Under the pieces are notes generated by a model. The model saw nothing but the letters and a program-made list of their open reading frames with translations. It made no database searches and was not told the DNA's origin. The position numbers and the translations under genes were made by a program. Of a stretch of DNA of 64,000 nt, positions 34,993-42,246 are shown piece by piece (the stretch's first letter is position 1; every line of letters starts with the position of its first letter). This DNA comes from Vannielia litorea (GTDB lineage: Bacteria > Pseudomonadota > Alphaproteobacteria > Rhodobacterales > Rhodobacteraceae), in assembly GCF_900142295.1 (NCBI RefSeq), contig NZ_FSRL01000001.1, forward strand, positions 3,534,001 to 3,598,000, written 5' to 3'.

Positions 34993-35011
34993 GGCGCGGG
35001 GCCGGGTCTCG

Positions 35012-35212
35012 TCAGACGAACCCGAGCCGCTCGATCGCCTGGCGCGCCAGCTTGCGCGACTCGGCGCTCCCCTGCGCGGTGGCGTCGTTCAGCAGGTGCA
35101 GCTTGAAACTGAGGCGCTTGTGCGAGACTTCGCTGCGGATGAACTCGGCCACTTCGACGTCGCCCAGCGACAGGATGTGCGTGGCGACGGCGCGAACGGT
35201 CTGGTCTGGCAT
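35012..35212 (-). CDS. Small conserved-looking hypothetical protein
   Basis: A 66-residue protein (starts MPDQTVRAVATHILSLGDVE, ends ARQAIERLGFV) with alternating charged and hydrophobic residues suggesting two or three helices. It has no signal peptide or membrane segment. I do not recognise the family. The start at 35212 is the last ATG that keeps the well-formed part; longer upstream versions are Pro/Arg-rich and look like non-coding translation. It is convergent with the export lipoprotein gene and divergent from the GlcNAc kinase gene. Confidence 0.6.
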   Translation of the reverse strand: MPDQTVRAVATHILSLGDVEVAEFIRSEVSHKRLSFKLHLLNDATAQGSAESRKLARQAIERLGFV

Positions 35213-35321
35213 GTGTATCCCCCGATGGCACATGAATCTCCCCGGCGGGAGGTTAGCGCCCGTGTCGGTGGAGCGCAACGCCGGGGCTGTCCTGCCGCGA
35301 TCCGCGTGCGATAACGGGGCC

Positions 35322-36167
35322 ATGACGGGACCACGGGCAATCGGATGTGACGGGGGCGGCAGCGGGTCGCGGCTGGTGCTGGTGTGGGACGGCCTGCGCC
35401 ACGAGGTGACCGGCGGGCCCGCCAATGCGACGAGCGACTTGGCCGGGGCCGTGGCCGAGGTTGCGGGCCTGCTGGAGCGGGCGGCGGCGGCGGCGGGCGT
35501 GCCGTGCAGCGCGTTGGCGGGCGTGCCGGCGCATTTTGCCCTCGCCGGCGTGGTGACCGGGGAGATCGCGGAGGAGGTGGCCCGGGCGCTGCCGGTGCCT
35601 GGCGTGGTGGAGGAGGACCGCCGCGCGGCGGTGCGGGGGGCGCTGGGCGCGCGGGCGGGATTTGTGGCGGGCATCGGCACCGGCTCCTACCTCGCCCGGC
35701 AGGGGCCGGAGGGCTTTGCCAGCATCGGCGGGCATGGGCTGGTGCTGGGGGACGAGGCCTCGGGCGCCTGGCTGGGGCGGGCGCTTCTGAAGGCGGTGCT
35801 GGCCGAGGCGGACGGGTTGGCCGAGGGGTCGGACCTGACGCGGGCGGTTTCGGGCGAAATGGGCGGGGTCGCGGGCGTGGTGGGCTTTGCGGCCACGGCC
35901 GGGCCGCAGGAGTTTGCGCGGCTGGCTCCGAGGATGTTTGCGGCGGAGGGCGACCCGGTGGTGGCGGCGATCCTTGAGGAAGGCGCAGGCTACATTGTGC
36001 GGGGGCTGGAGGCGCTGGGCTGGCAGGCGGGGGACGCGCTGTGCCTGACCGGCGGCGTGGGGCCGCGATATGCCGGGCTGCTGCCAGGCGGGATGCAGGC
36101 GGCCCTGGTGGAGCCGGAAGGCTCCGGCCTGGAGGGCGCCCTGGCGCTGGCATTGGAGCAGGCATGA
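35322..36167 (+). CDS. BadF/BadG-family N-acetylglucosamine kinase-like ATPase
   Basis: A 281-residue sugar kinase of the ASKHA fold. The phosphate-1 motif is AIGCDGGGSGSRLVL; later motifs are GFVAGIGTGSYLARQ, GHGLVLGDEASGAWLGR and ALCLTGGVGPRYAGLL. The position directly before nagA (4-base overlap) supports phosphorylation of GlcNAc, from chitin or murein turnover, to GlcNAc-6-phosphate. It is cytoplasmic and somewhat shorter than the usual ~300 residues. Related family members act on other amino sugars, so the substrate is supported mainly by context. Confidence 0.87.
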   Translation: MTGPRAIGCDGGGSGSRLVLVWDGLRHEVTGGPANATSDLAGAVAEVAGLLERAAAAAGVPCSALAGVPAHFALAGVVTGEIAEEVARALPVPGVVEEDRRAAVRGALGARAGFVAGIGTGSYLARQGPEGFASIGGHGLVLGDEASGAWLGRALLKAVLAEADGLAEGSDLTRAVSGEMGGVAGVVGFAATAGPQEFARLAPRMFAAEGDPVVAAILEEGAGYIVRGLEALGWQAGDALCLTGGVGPRYAGLLPGGMQAALVEPEGSGLEGALALALEQA

Positions 36168-37285
36168 GCGTGACGGCATACAGGGCGGCGGCCATCCATG
36201 ACGGCATGGCGCTGCGGCGGGGCGTGGTGCTGGTGGTCGATGGGCCGGTGGTGCGCGGGCTGGCCGCGCCGGGCGAGTTGCCCGAAGGCTGCGAGGTGGT
36301 GGAGACCGGGGCCGAGATCCTCGCGCCGGGCTACGTGGACCTGCAGGTGAACGGCGGCGGCGGTGTGATGCTCAACGACGGGCCGTCGCCGGAGCGGATG
36401 GAGGTGATCGCCCGCGCCCATGCGGCCTGCGGCACGACCTCGATCCTGCCGACACTGATTTCCGCCGGGCGGGCGGCGACGGAGGCCGCGATGGATGCCC
36501 AGCGGCGGCCGGTGCGCGGGGTGATCGGGCTGCATCTGGAGGGGCCGCATCTGGACCCGGTGAAGGCGGGGGCGCACAGCCCGGCGCTGATCCGACCGAT
36601 GGAGGACGAAGACCTTGAGCGATTGCGGGCGGTGCGGGGGCGGCTGAAGGTGACGCTGGCGCCGGCAACCGTGAGCCTGGCCCAGGTGGAGCGGCTGGCG
36701 GCGGAGGGCGTGCTGGTCTCGCTCGGCCATTCGGCCTGCTCCTTCGAGGTGGCCAGAGACTACGCGGCGGCGGGCGCGCGCTGCGTGACCCATCTGTTCA
36801 ACGCGATGAGCCAGATGGAGAGCCGTGCGCCGGGCTTGGTTGGCGCCGCGCTGGCTTGCGGCACGTTGAGCGCCGGGCTGATCTGCGACGGGGTGCATGT
36901 GCATCCCGAGGCGATGCGGCTTGCGGCGCGGGCCAAGCAGGGGCCCGGGCGGCTGTTTCTGGTCAGCGACGCGATGGCCTGCGCCGGGAGCGAGATTGAA
37001 CGCTTCACACTCGATGGCCGCGAGATCCTGCGGCGCGACGGTCGTTTGACGCTGGCCGATGGCACGCTGGCGGGGGCCGATCTGGTGATGGCCGAGGCGG
37101 TGCGCAATGCGGTGCGGCTGATGGGGCTGAGCGCGGAAGAGGCGATTGCCATGGCCACCGGTGTGCCCGCAGCGCTGGTGGGGGCCGGGGCGGGGCGGCT
37201 CCGGGCCAAGGCGCCGGCGGATTTCATCGCTCTGGATGCGGGTTTGCGGGTGCAGCGGGTCTGGCAGGCCGGCTCAGAGCTTTAG
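36164..37285 (+). CDS. nagA: N-acetylglucosamine-6-phosphate deacetylase
   Basis: A 373-residue amidohydrolase producing glucosamine-6-phosphate and acetate. It has APGYVDLQVNGGGGVMLND, the metal-site HLEGPHLDPVKAGAHSP, LGHSACSFEVARDYAAAGA, THLFNAMSQMESRAPGLVG, ICDGVHVHPEAM and the catalytic Asp in FLVSDAMACAG. It is coupled to the kinase gene upstream. The usual next enzyme, glucosamine-6-phosphate deaminase (NagB), is not in the window. The 3' end overlaps the 3' end of the convergent MarR gene by 12 bases. Confidence 0.94.
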   Translation: MSVTAYRAAAIHDGMALRRGVVLVVDGPVVRGLAAPGELPEGCEVVETGAEILAPGYVDLQVNGGGGVMLNDGPSPERMEVIARAHAACGTTSILPTLISAGRAATEAAMDAQRRPVRGVIGLHLEGPHLDPVKAGAHSPALIRPMEDEDLERLRAVRGRLKVTLAPATVSLAQVERLAAEGVLVSLGHSACSFEVARDYAAAGARCVTHLFNAMSQMESRAPGLVGAALACGTLSAGLICDGVHVHPEAMRLAARAKQGPGRLFLVSDAMACAGSEIERFTLDGREILRRDGRLTLADGTLAGADLVMAEAVRNAVRLMGLSAEEAIAMATGVPAALVGAGAGRLRAKAPADFIALDAGLRVQRVWQAGSEL

Positions 37286-37729
37286 CGGGGCGCGGCTGAG
37301 CGCATTGCCTGCCTCGGTGGCCTTTTTCAGCAGCGCGAGGAATGTCTGCCGTTCGGCGGTGTCCAGCCCGGCGAGGATCTCGGCCTGGAGGGCAGTAACG
37401 GCAGGGCGTGCCTCGGCCAGCAGGGCGGCGCCCTGATCGGTGAGGGAGAGCTCGCGGGCGCGGCGGTCGCGCGGGCTGACGCGGCGGGCGACGAGGCCTT
37501 TCTGCTCCATCCGGTCGAGCACGCCGCCGATGGTGACCTTGTCGTAGGCGACCGCCCCGGCGAGCGCCGCCTGCCCGAGCCCCTCGGATTCGGCCAGGGT
37601 GGAGAGCACGGCGAACTGCACCGGTGTGAGGTCGAGCCCGAGCTCGGCGAGGCGTTCGGTGAAGATGGCCACCGAGATCTGGTTGAGCCGGCGGATCAGG
37701 TGGCCGGGCATGTTGTGGATCGCGGACAT
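37274..37729 (-). CDS. MarR-family transcriptional regulator of the gentisate operon
   Basis: A 151-residue winged-helix repressor-type protein. It has PGHLIRRLNQISVAIFTERLAE at the dimer helix, LTPVQFAVLSTLAE, the recognition region AYDKVTIGGVLDRMEQKGLV, and the wing RRVSPRDRRARELSLTDQG. It is divergent from the gentisate 1,2-dioxygenase operon, with a symmetric operator-like sequence in between, so it most likely senses an aromatic acid such as 3-hydroxybenzoate or gentisate and controls that operon. The ATG at 37729 was chosen because the family N-terminus begins there. The ligand is inferred. Confidence 0.88.
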   Translation of the reverse strand: MSAIHNMPGHLIRRLNQISVAIFTERLAELGLDLTPVQFAVLSTLAESEGLGQAALAGAVAYDKVTIGGVLDRMEQKGLVARRVSPRDRRARELSLTDQGAALLAEARPAVTALQAEILAGLDTAERQTFLALLKKATEAGNALSRAPLKL

Positions 37730-37785
37730 GTCGGGCCTCTTGTGACGGGGCGGATGGCTTGGCAGGATAGGGGCGAGGACGGCAG

Positions 37786-37817
37786 TTGACAAGTATGCTT
37801 ATAGTAAGTATGCATAC
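37786..37817 (+). promoter_or_regulatory. Promoter and MarR-type operator for the gentisate operon
   Basis: A -35 consensus ttgaca (37786-37791) is followed after 17 bases by tatgca (37809-37814). The spacer and -10 hold a repeated octamer aagtatgc (37791-37798 and 37806-37813) and a perfect palindrome gtatgcatac (37808-37817). Overlap of the symmetric sequence with the core promoter is the usual layout for MarR repression. It lies between the divergent MarR and dioxygenase genes. Confidence 0.65.
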
Positions 37818-37841
37818 CATTAATGCGACAGGGAGGATGCC

Positions 37842-38876
37842 GTGGCACAACTCGGAACATTGGAGGAGCTTCCCGAGGACTACCGGGAGGAGATGGCAGC
37901 GGCGGGTGTGGCCCCGCTCTGGCCGATGATGCGCAACGTGCTGCCCCATGGCGCGCCGAAGCCAGTCACAAAGCCGGGCCATTGGCGCTACGAGGCGATC
38001 CGCCCGCTGCTGCATCGCGCGGGCGAGTTGACGCCGGTGGAAAAGGCCGAGCGCCGCGTGCTGGTGTTGAGCGATCCGGGGCGCGGGACCGGCGCGATGC
38101 AGGCGACCTCGTCGATCTACCTCGGCCTCCAGTTCCTGCTGCCGGGCGAGACGGCTCCGGCCCATGTCCACACGCCGAGCGCAGTGCGGATCATCGTGGA
38201 GGGCGAAGGCGGCTATACGGTGGTGAACGGGGAGAAGCTGCCGATGCAGGAGGGCGACCTCGTGCTCACGCCGGGCGGCGAGTGGCATGACCACGGGCAT
38301 GAAGGCAAGGAGCCGGTGGTCTGGCTCGATGCGCTGGACCTGCCGCTCTTCGTGTATCTCGAGGGGTCCTATGCCGAGGAGGGCCCGCTTCAGAACCAGC
38401 GAAATCGGCCTGACCCCAGCCAGCTCGACTATCGCGCGGCGGGGCTGGCCCCGGCCCGCAAGCTGGGCGCCGCGAAAAAGCGCTACCCGATGGCGCGCTA
38501 CCCCTGGAGCCGCACCCGCGAGGCGCTGGTGGAGACCATGAAATACGATGGCGGCCCCGTGGTGGAGCTGGATTACATCAACCCCGAGACCGGAACCGAC
38601 GTGCTGCCGACCATGGGGTTCACCGCGATGATGGTCGCGGCGGGGGGCGAGGAGAGGCCGCCGCTGCGCTCCTGCTCCTCGGCCTTCCATGTGATCGAGG
38701 GCAAGGGCCACTCGATCGTCAACGGAGAGCGGATCGACTGGACCGCGAAAGACACCTTTACTGCGCCGGTCTTTGCGGAGATCACCCACCATGCCGACGA
38801 GGAGGCCTTTCTCGTTCGCATCCATGACCGCCCGCTTCAGGAGAAGCTGGATTACTACGAGGAACGCGCCCGATGA
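37842..38876 (+). CDS. gtdA: Gentisate 1,2-dioxygenase
   Basis: A 344-residue bicupin Fe(II) ring-cleavage dioxygenase opening gentisate to maleylpyruvate. The N-terminal cupin has the iron-site APAHVHTPSAVRIIVEG and the partner histidine region GEWHDHGHEG. The start (MAQLGTLEELPEDYREEMAAAG) and ARYPWSRTREALVE are typical. It starts with GTG, with GGGAGG at good distance. It is first of a coupled set with fumarylpyruvate hydrolase and a GST-type isomerase (4-base overlaps), followed by a 3-hydroxybenzoate hydroxylase. Salicylate-type paralogues exist, but this context fits gentisate. Confidence 0.94.
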   Translation: MAQLGTLEELPEDYREEMAAAGVAPLWPMMRNVLPHGAPKPVTKPGHWRYEAIRPLLHRAGELTPVEKAERRVLVLSDPGRGTGAMQATSSIYLGLQFLLPGETAPAHVHTPSAVRIIVEGEGGYTVVNGEKLPMQEGDLVLTPGGEWHDHGHEGKEPVVWLDALDLPLFVYLEGSYAEEGPLQNQRNRPDPSQLDYRAAGLAPARKLGAAKKRYPMARYPWSRTREALVETMKYDGGPVVELDYINPETGTDVLPTMGFTAMMVAAGGEERPPLRSCSSAFHVIEGKGHSIVNGERIDWTAKDTFTAPVFAEITHHADEEAFLVRIHDRPLQEKLDYYEERAR

Positions 38877-39568
38877 CCGACTACCTGTTTGCTGCCCCCG
38901 AGGTGAGATCCGTGCCGGTAGAGGGCGAGAGCGCCGAATACCCGATTCACCGCATCTTCTGTGTGGGCCGCAACTACGCCGCCCATGCCGAGGAGATGGG
39001 CTTCGAGGTGGACAGGGAGGCGCCGTTCTACTTTTCGAAGCAACTCCATGCCGTGTTGCCGACCGGCAGCACCCTGCCCTACCCGCCGGGGACCGAGGAC
39101 TTTCACTACGAGATGGAACTGGTGGTGGCGCTGGGCGGCGAGGTGTTCAAGGGCACGGCCGAGCAGGGCGCGGCGGCGGTTTATGCCTATGGCTGCGGCC
39201 TCGACATGACCCGGCGCGACCTGCAGATCGCCTCGCGCAACGTGAAACGGCCCTGGATGCTGGGCAAGGACGTGGAAGGCTCCTGCGTGCTTTCGCCGAT
39301 GACGAAGGCGAGCGAGTTCGCCGTGGGCGAGCAGCGGATACACCTCGAGGTGAACGGGGTCTCGAGGCAGGACTCCACGCTCGATCTGCTTATCCACAAG
39401 GTGCCCGAGGTGATCGCGCACCTGTCGAAGTTCTACCACCTGCGGCCCGGCGACATCATCCTGACCGGCACGCCCGAGGGGGTTGGCCCGGTGGTTGCGG
39501 GCGACAGGATCACCGGTGGTATCGACGGACTCGCGCCCATCGCGCTCGACATCGGGCCGGCAGAATGA
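38873..39568 (+). CDS. nagK: Fumarylpyruvate hydrolase (FAH family)
   Basis: A 231-residue fumarylacetoacetate-hydrolase-family enzyme that splits fumarylpyruvate to fumarate and pyruvate. It has FCVGRNYAAHAEEMG, the metal-binding Glu pair in FHYEMELVVALGG, YGCGLDMTRRDLQ and PGDIILTGTPEGVGPV. It overlaps the dioxygenase and isomerase genes by 4 bases each, which fixes its role in the gentisate pathway. The symbol follows the naphthalene/gentisate (nag) nomenclature and should not be confused with GlcNAc kinase. Confidence 0.92.
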   Translation: MTDYLFAAPEVRSVPVEGESAEYPIHRIFCVGRNYAAHAEEMGFEVDREAPFYFSKQLHAVLPTGSTLPYPPGTEDFHYEMELVVALGGEVFKGTAEQGAAAVYAYGCGLDMTRRDLQIASRNVKRPWMLGKDVEGSCVLSPMTKASEFAVGEQRIHLEVNGVSRQDSTLDLLIHKVPEVIAHLSKFYHLRPGDIILTGTPEGVGPVVAGDRITGGIDGLAPIALDIGPAE

Positions 39569-40209
39569 GGTTTCATGGCTATTTCCGGTCGTCCTCGTCT
39601 TACCGGTGCAGGATCGCCTGCAACCTGAAGGGCGTGGAGTATGACTTTGTCTCGGTCCACCTCACCCGGGATGGCGGCGAGCAGAAGGGGGCGGGCTACA
39701 AGGCGCTGAACCCGCAGGGGCTCGTGCCCGCCTTCGAGCTGGACGGGGGCGAGGTGCTGACCCAGTCGCCCGCCATCTTGGAGTGGCTCGACGAAACCTG
39801 CCCGGAGCCGAAACTGCTGCCCGACGACCCGGTGGAGCGGGCCCATGTGCGGGCTTTCTGCGCGGTGATCGCCTGCGAGATCCACCCGCTGCAAAACCTG
39901 CGCGTACTGCAATACCTGCGCGGCGAGTACGGGCAGGATCAGGAGGGCGTGGAGGCCTGGTGCCAACGCTGGATCGGCGATGGTCTGGCGGCCTGCGAGG
40001 CGCTTCTGGCCAAGCGCCCGGCGCAGAAATTCTGCTTTGGCGACACGCCGGGAATGGCCGATGTCTACCTGGTGCCGCAGGTCTTTTCGGCGGCCCGGTT
40101 CAAGGTGGACCTGGGTGGCATGCCCAACCTGCGCCGCATCGCGGAGGCCTGCAACGACCTGCCGGCCTTTGCCGAGGCGCATCCGAGCCAGCAGCCGGAC
40201 GCCGAATGA
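39565..40209 (+). CDS. nagL: Maleylpyruvate isomerase, GST zeta class
   Basis: A 214-residue glutathione S-transferase-like enzyme isomerising maleylpyruvate to fumarylpyruvate using glutathione. The N-terminal GST motif FRSSSSYRCRIACNLKGVEY has the zeta-class SSxSxR/C active-site pattern. NPQGLVPAFELDGG and LTQSPAILEWLDE bind glutathione, and the C-terminal domain carries FCFGDTPGMADVYLVPQ. It is close to maleylacetoacetate isomerase; the gentisate operon context decides the assignment. It overlaps the hydrolase gene by 4 bases. Confidence 0.92.
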   Translation: MRFHGYFRSSSSYRCRIACNLKGVEYDFVSVHLTRDGGEQKGAGYKALNPQGLVPAFELDGGEVLTQSPAILEWLDETCPEPKLLPDDPVERAHVRAFCAVIACEIHPLQNLRVLQYLRGEYGQDQEGVEAWCQRWIGDGLAACEALLAKRPAQKFCFGDTPGMADVYLVPQVFSAARFKVDLGGMPNLRRIAEACNDLPAFAEAHPSQQPDAE

Positions 40210-40245
40210 CGCGCGCCCAATAGCCACGACCGGGGAGGAGACCCG

Positions 40246-41457
40246 ATGAGCAACGACCGTTTTGTCATAGCAGGCGGTGGGATAGGCGGACTCGCCCTGG
40301 CCATTGGCCTGGCGCAGAAGGGGCAACGCTCCATCGTGCTGGAGAAGGCGCGCCAGTTGGGCGAGATCGGGGCGGGCATCCAGCTCGGGCCGAACGCCTT
40401 TCATGCCTTCGACTACCTGGGCGTGGGCGACACCGCGCGGGAGATGGCGGTGTACATCGACAACCTGCGCCTGATGGATGCGATGAGCGGCGAGGAGATC
40501 ACCCGCATCCCGCTGGGCGCGGATTTCAGGGCGCGGTTCGGCAACCCCTATGCGGTGGTGCACCGGGGCGACCTGCACGGGGTCTTCCTGAAGGCCTGCA
40601 CGGCGCATGACCTCGTGGATCTGCGCACCTCCTGCGAGGTGACGGGCTACGAACAGGACGCGGACAGCGCCAGCGCGGTGCTGGCGAGCGGAGAGCGGGT
40701 GACGGGCAAGGCGCTGATCGGCGCGGAGGGGTTGTGGAGCAGGATCCGCCAGCAGCTGGTGGGCGACGGGATGCCCCGCGTCTCGGGCCACTCGACCTAT
40801 CGCTCGGTGATCCCCACCGAGGACATGCCCGAGGATCTGCGCTGGAACGCGGCAACGCTCTGGGCCGGGCCGAAGTGCCATATTGTGCACTACCCGCTCC
40901 AGGGCGGGAAGACGTGGAACCTCGTGGTGACCTACCACAACCATGCGCCTGAGCCGGTGGCAGGGCGGCCGGTGACCCATGAGGAGGTGGCGCGTGGATT
41001 CGAGCACATCAATCCGAAGGCGCGGCAGATCATCGAGAAGGGGCGCGACTGGAAGGTCTGGGTGCTGTGCGACCGGGACCCGGTACTGAACTGGGTGGAT
41101 GGCCGGGTGGCGCTTCTGGGCGACGCGGCGCACCCGACGATGCAATACTTTGCGCAGGGGGCCTGCATGGCGATGGAGGATGCGGTGGCGCTCTCGCACC
41201 TGGCCGATCAGGGCGGAGAGATCGGCGCGATGCTGACGCGCTACAACGAGATGCGGCGGCAGCGGACGGCCCGGATCCAGCTTCAGAGCCGGGAGATCGG
41301 TACCCATGTGTATCACCCGGAAGGGGCCCATGCGGAGCTGCGCAACACGGTGATGAGTGCCAAGTCGCCCGAGGACTGGTATGACGCGGTGGCGTGGCTC
41401 TACGGCTCGACAGGGCTGGAAGGCGCGGTTTCGAGCGAAACCCTCGCCCGTCGGTAA
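40246..41457 (+). CDS. 3-hydroxybenzoate 6-monooxygenase-like FAD hydroxylase
   Basis: A 403-residue class A flavoprotein monooxygenase. The FAD site is VIAGGGIGGLALAIGLAQKG, followed by GAGIQLGPNAFHAFDYLG, an RGDLH motif (HRGDLHGVFL), the DG-type IGAEGLWSRIRQQL and the ribose-binding GRVALLGDAAHPTMQY. It would para-hydroxylate 3-hydroxybenzoate to gentisate with NADH and O2, the entry step for the operon. It starts 36 bases after the isomerase stop with GGGGAGGAG. Salicylate 5-hydroxylating or other aromatic acid specificity cannot be excluded by sequence alone. Confidence 0.88.
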   Translation: MSNDRFVIAGGGIGGLALAIGLAQKGQRSIVLEKARQLGEIGAGIQLGPNAFHAFDYLGVGDTAREMAVYIDNLRLMDAMSGEEITRIPLGADFRARFGNPYAVVHRGDLHGVFLKACTAHDLVDLRTSCEVTGYEQDADSASAVLASGERVTGKALIGAEGLWSRIRQQLVGDGMPRVSGHSTYRSVIPTEDMPEDLRWNAATLWAGPKCHIVHYPLQGGKTWNLVVTYHNHAPEPVAGRPVTHEEVARGFEHINPKARQIIEKGRDWKVWVLCDRDPVLNWVDGRVALLGDAAHPTMQYFAQGACMAMEDAVALSHLADQGGEIGAMLTRYNEMRRQRTARIQLQSREIGTHVYHPEGAHAELRNTVMSAKSPEDWYDAVAWLYGSTGLEGAVSSETLARR

Positions 41458-41487
41458 CGAAGGGTCTTTACAGGGCCGGGGTGAATA

Positions 41488-41506
41488 TAGTTATGTGTCA
41501 TAACTA
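41488..41506. promoter_or_regulatory. Operator-like inverted repeat upstream of the TRAP permease genes
   Basis: A perfect inverted repeat, tagttatg-tgt-cataacta, in the 204-base gap before the TRAP genes. A near copy (14 of 15 bases over the core atagttatgtNtcat) occurs upstream of the SDR gene at 43978. The pair most likely binds the MarR regulator encoded at 45519. No other long feature is seen in this gap. Confidence 0.65.
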
Positions 41507-41661
41507 AATCTGCCGGTGAGTCCGGCGGTGCATGAAGTCTGCGGCGGAGCCATTCAAAATGTGATCGGCTCGCTGGCTTTGGGAGGCAAGGCGGATTACG
41601 GGAGCGCAGCCGAAACCCGCAGGGAAACATGGCCCGGCGGACCCTTGGGGAGGGGAAGAAC

Positions 41662-42246
41662 GTGCTTAGATTCATGACAGGCCTGGCAAGGGGCATGGCG
41701 CTGACGGGAGGTTTGGTGCTGGTTGTGCTGGTGATCCTGACCTGCGTCAGCGTGGTCGGGCGCGGGCTCAGCACCTTGGGTCATTCCGACTTTCTGCAAG
41801 GCATGTCGCAGAGCCTTGCCGACCTGATCCTCGCTACCGGCACCGGCCCGGTGAACGGAGACTTCGAGATCGTCGAGGCGGGGATCGCCTTTACCATCTT
41901 CTCCTTCCTGCCGATCTGCCAGCTCTTCGGGGCCCATGCGACGGTGGATGTGTTCACATCCTTCCTGTCGCGGCGGACCAACGCCTTTATCATCACCTTC
42001 TGGGAAATCGTCTTTACCGGGATCGTGCTGCTCATCACCTGGCGGCTGTTCTACGGGCTGGAGGACAAGTTCGGGAACGGCGAAACCTCGCTGCTGCTGC
42101 AATTCCCGATCTGGTGGGCCTATCTCGCCGCCTTCATCGCCGCCCTGGTTGCCGCGATCGTGGCGGTCTACTGCGCCGTCGGCCGGGTCATGGAACTGAC
42201 GACAGACCAGCGCTGGCTGCCCAGATCGGAAGGAGCGGCACATTGA
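41662..42246 (+). CDS. TRAP transporter small permease (DctQ type)
   Basis: About 194 residues with four membrane helices (LTGGLVLVVLVILTCVSVVGR; the AGIAFTIFSFLPICQ segment; FIITFWEIVFTGIVLLITWRL-like; AYLAAFIAALVAAIVAVY). The DctQ pattern after helix two (GAHATVDVFTSFLSRRTN) is clear. The GTG at 41662 follows a strong GGGGAGGGG site at 6 bases; ATG 41629 would add 11 residues. It pairs with the large permease that overlaps its end. The expected binding-protein gene (DctP) is not adjacent. Confidence 0.9.
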   Translation: MLRFMTGLARGMALTGGLVLVVLVILTCVSVVGRGLSTLGHSDFLQGMSQSLADLILATGTGPVNGDFEIVEAGIAFTIFSFLPICQLFGAHATVDVFTSFLSRRTNAFIITFWEIVFTGIVLLITWRLFYGLEDKFGNGETSLLLQFPIWWAYLAAFIAALVAAIVAVYCAVGRVMELTTDQRWLPRSEGAAH

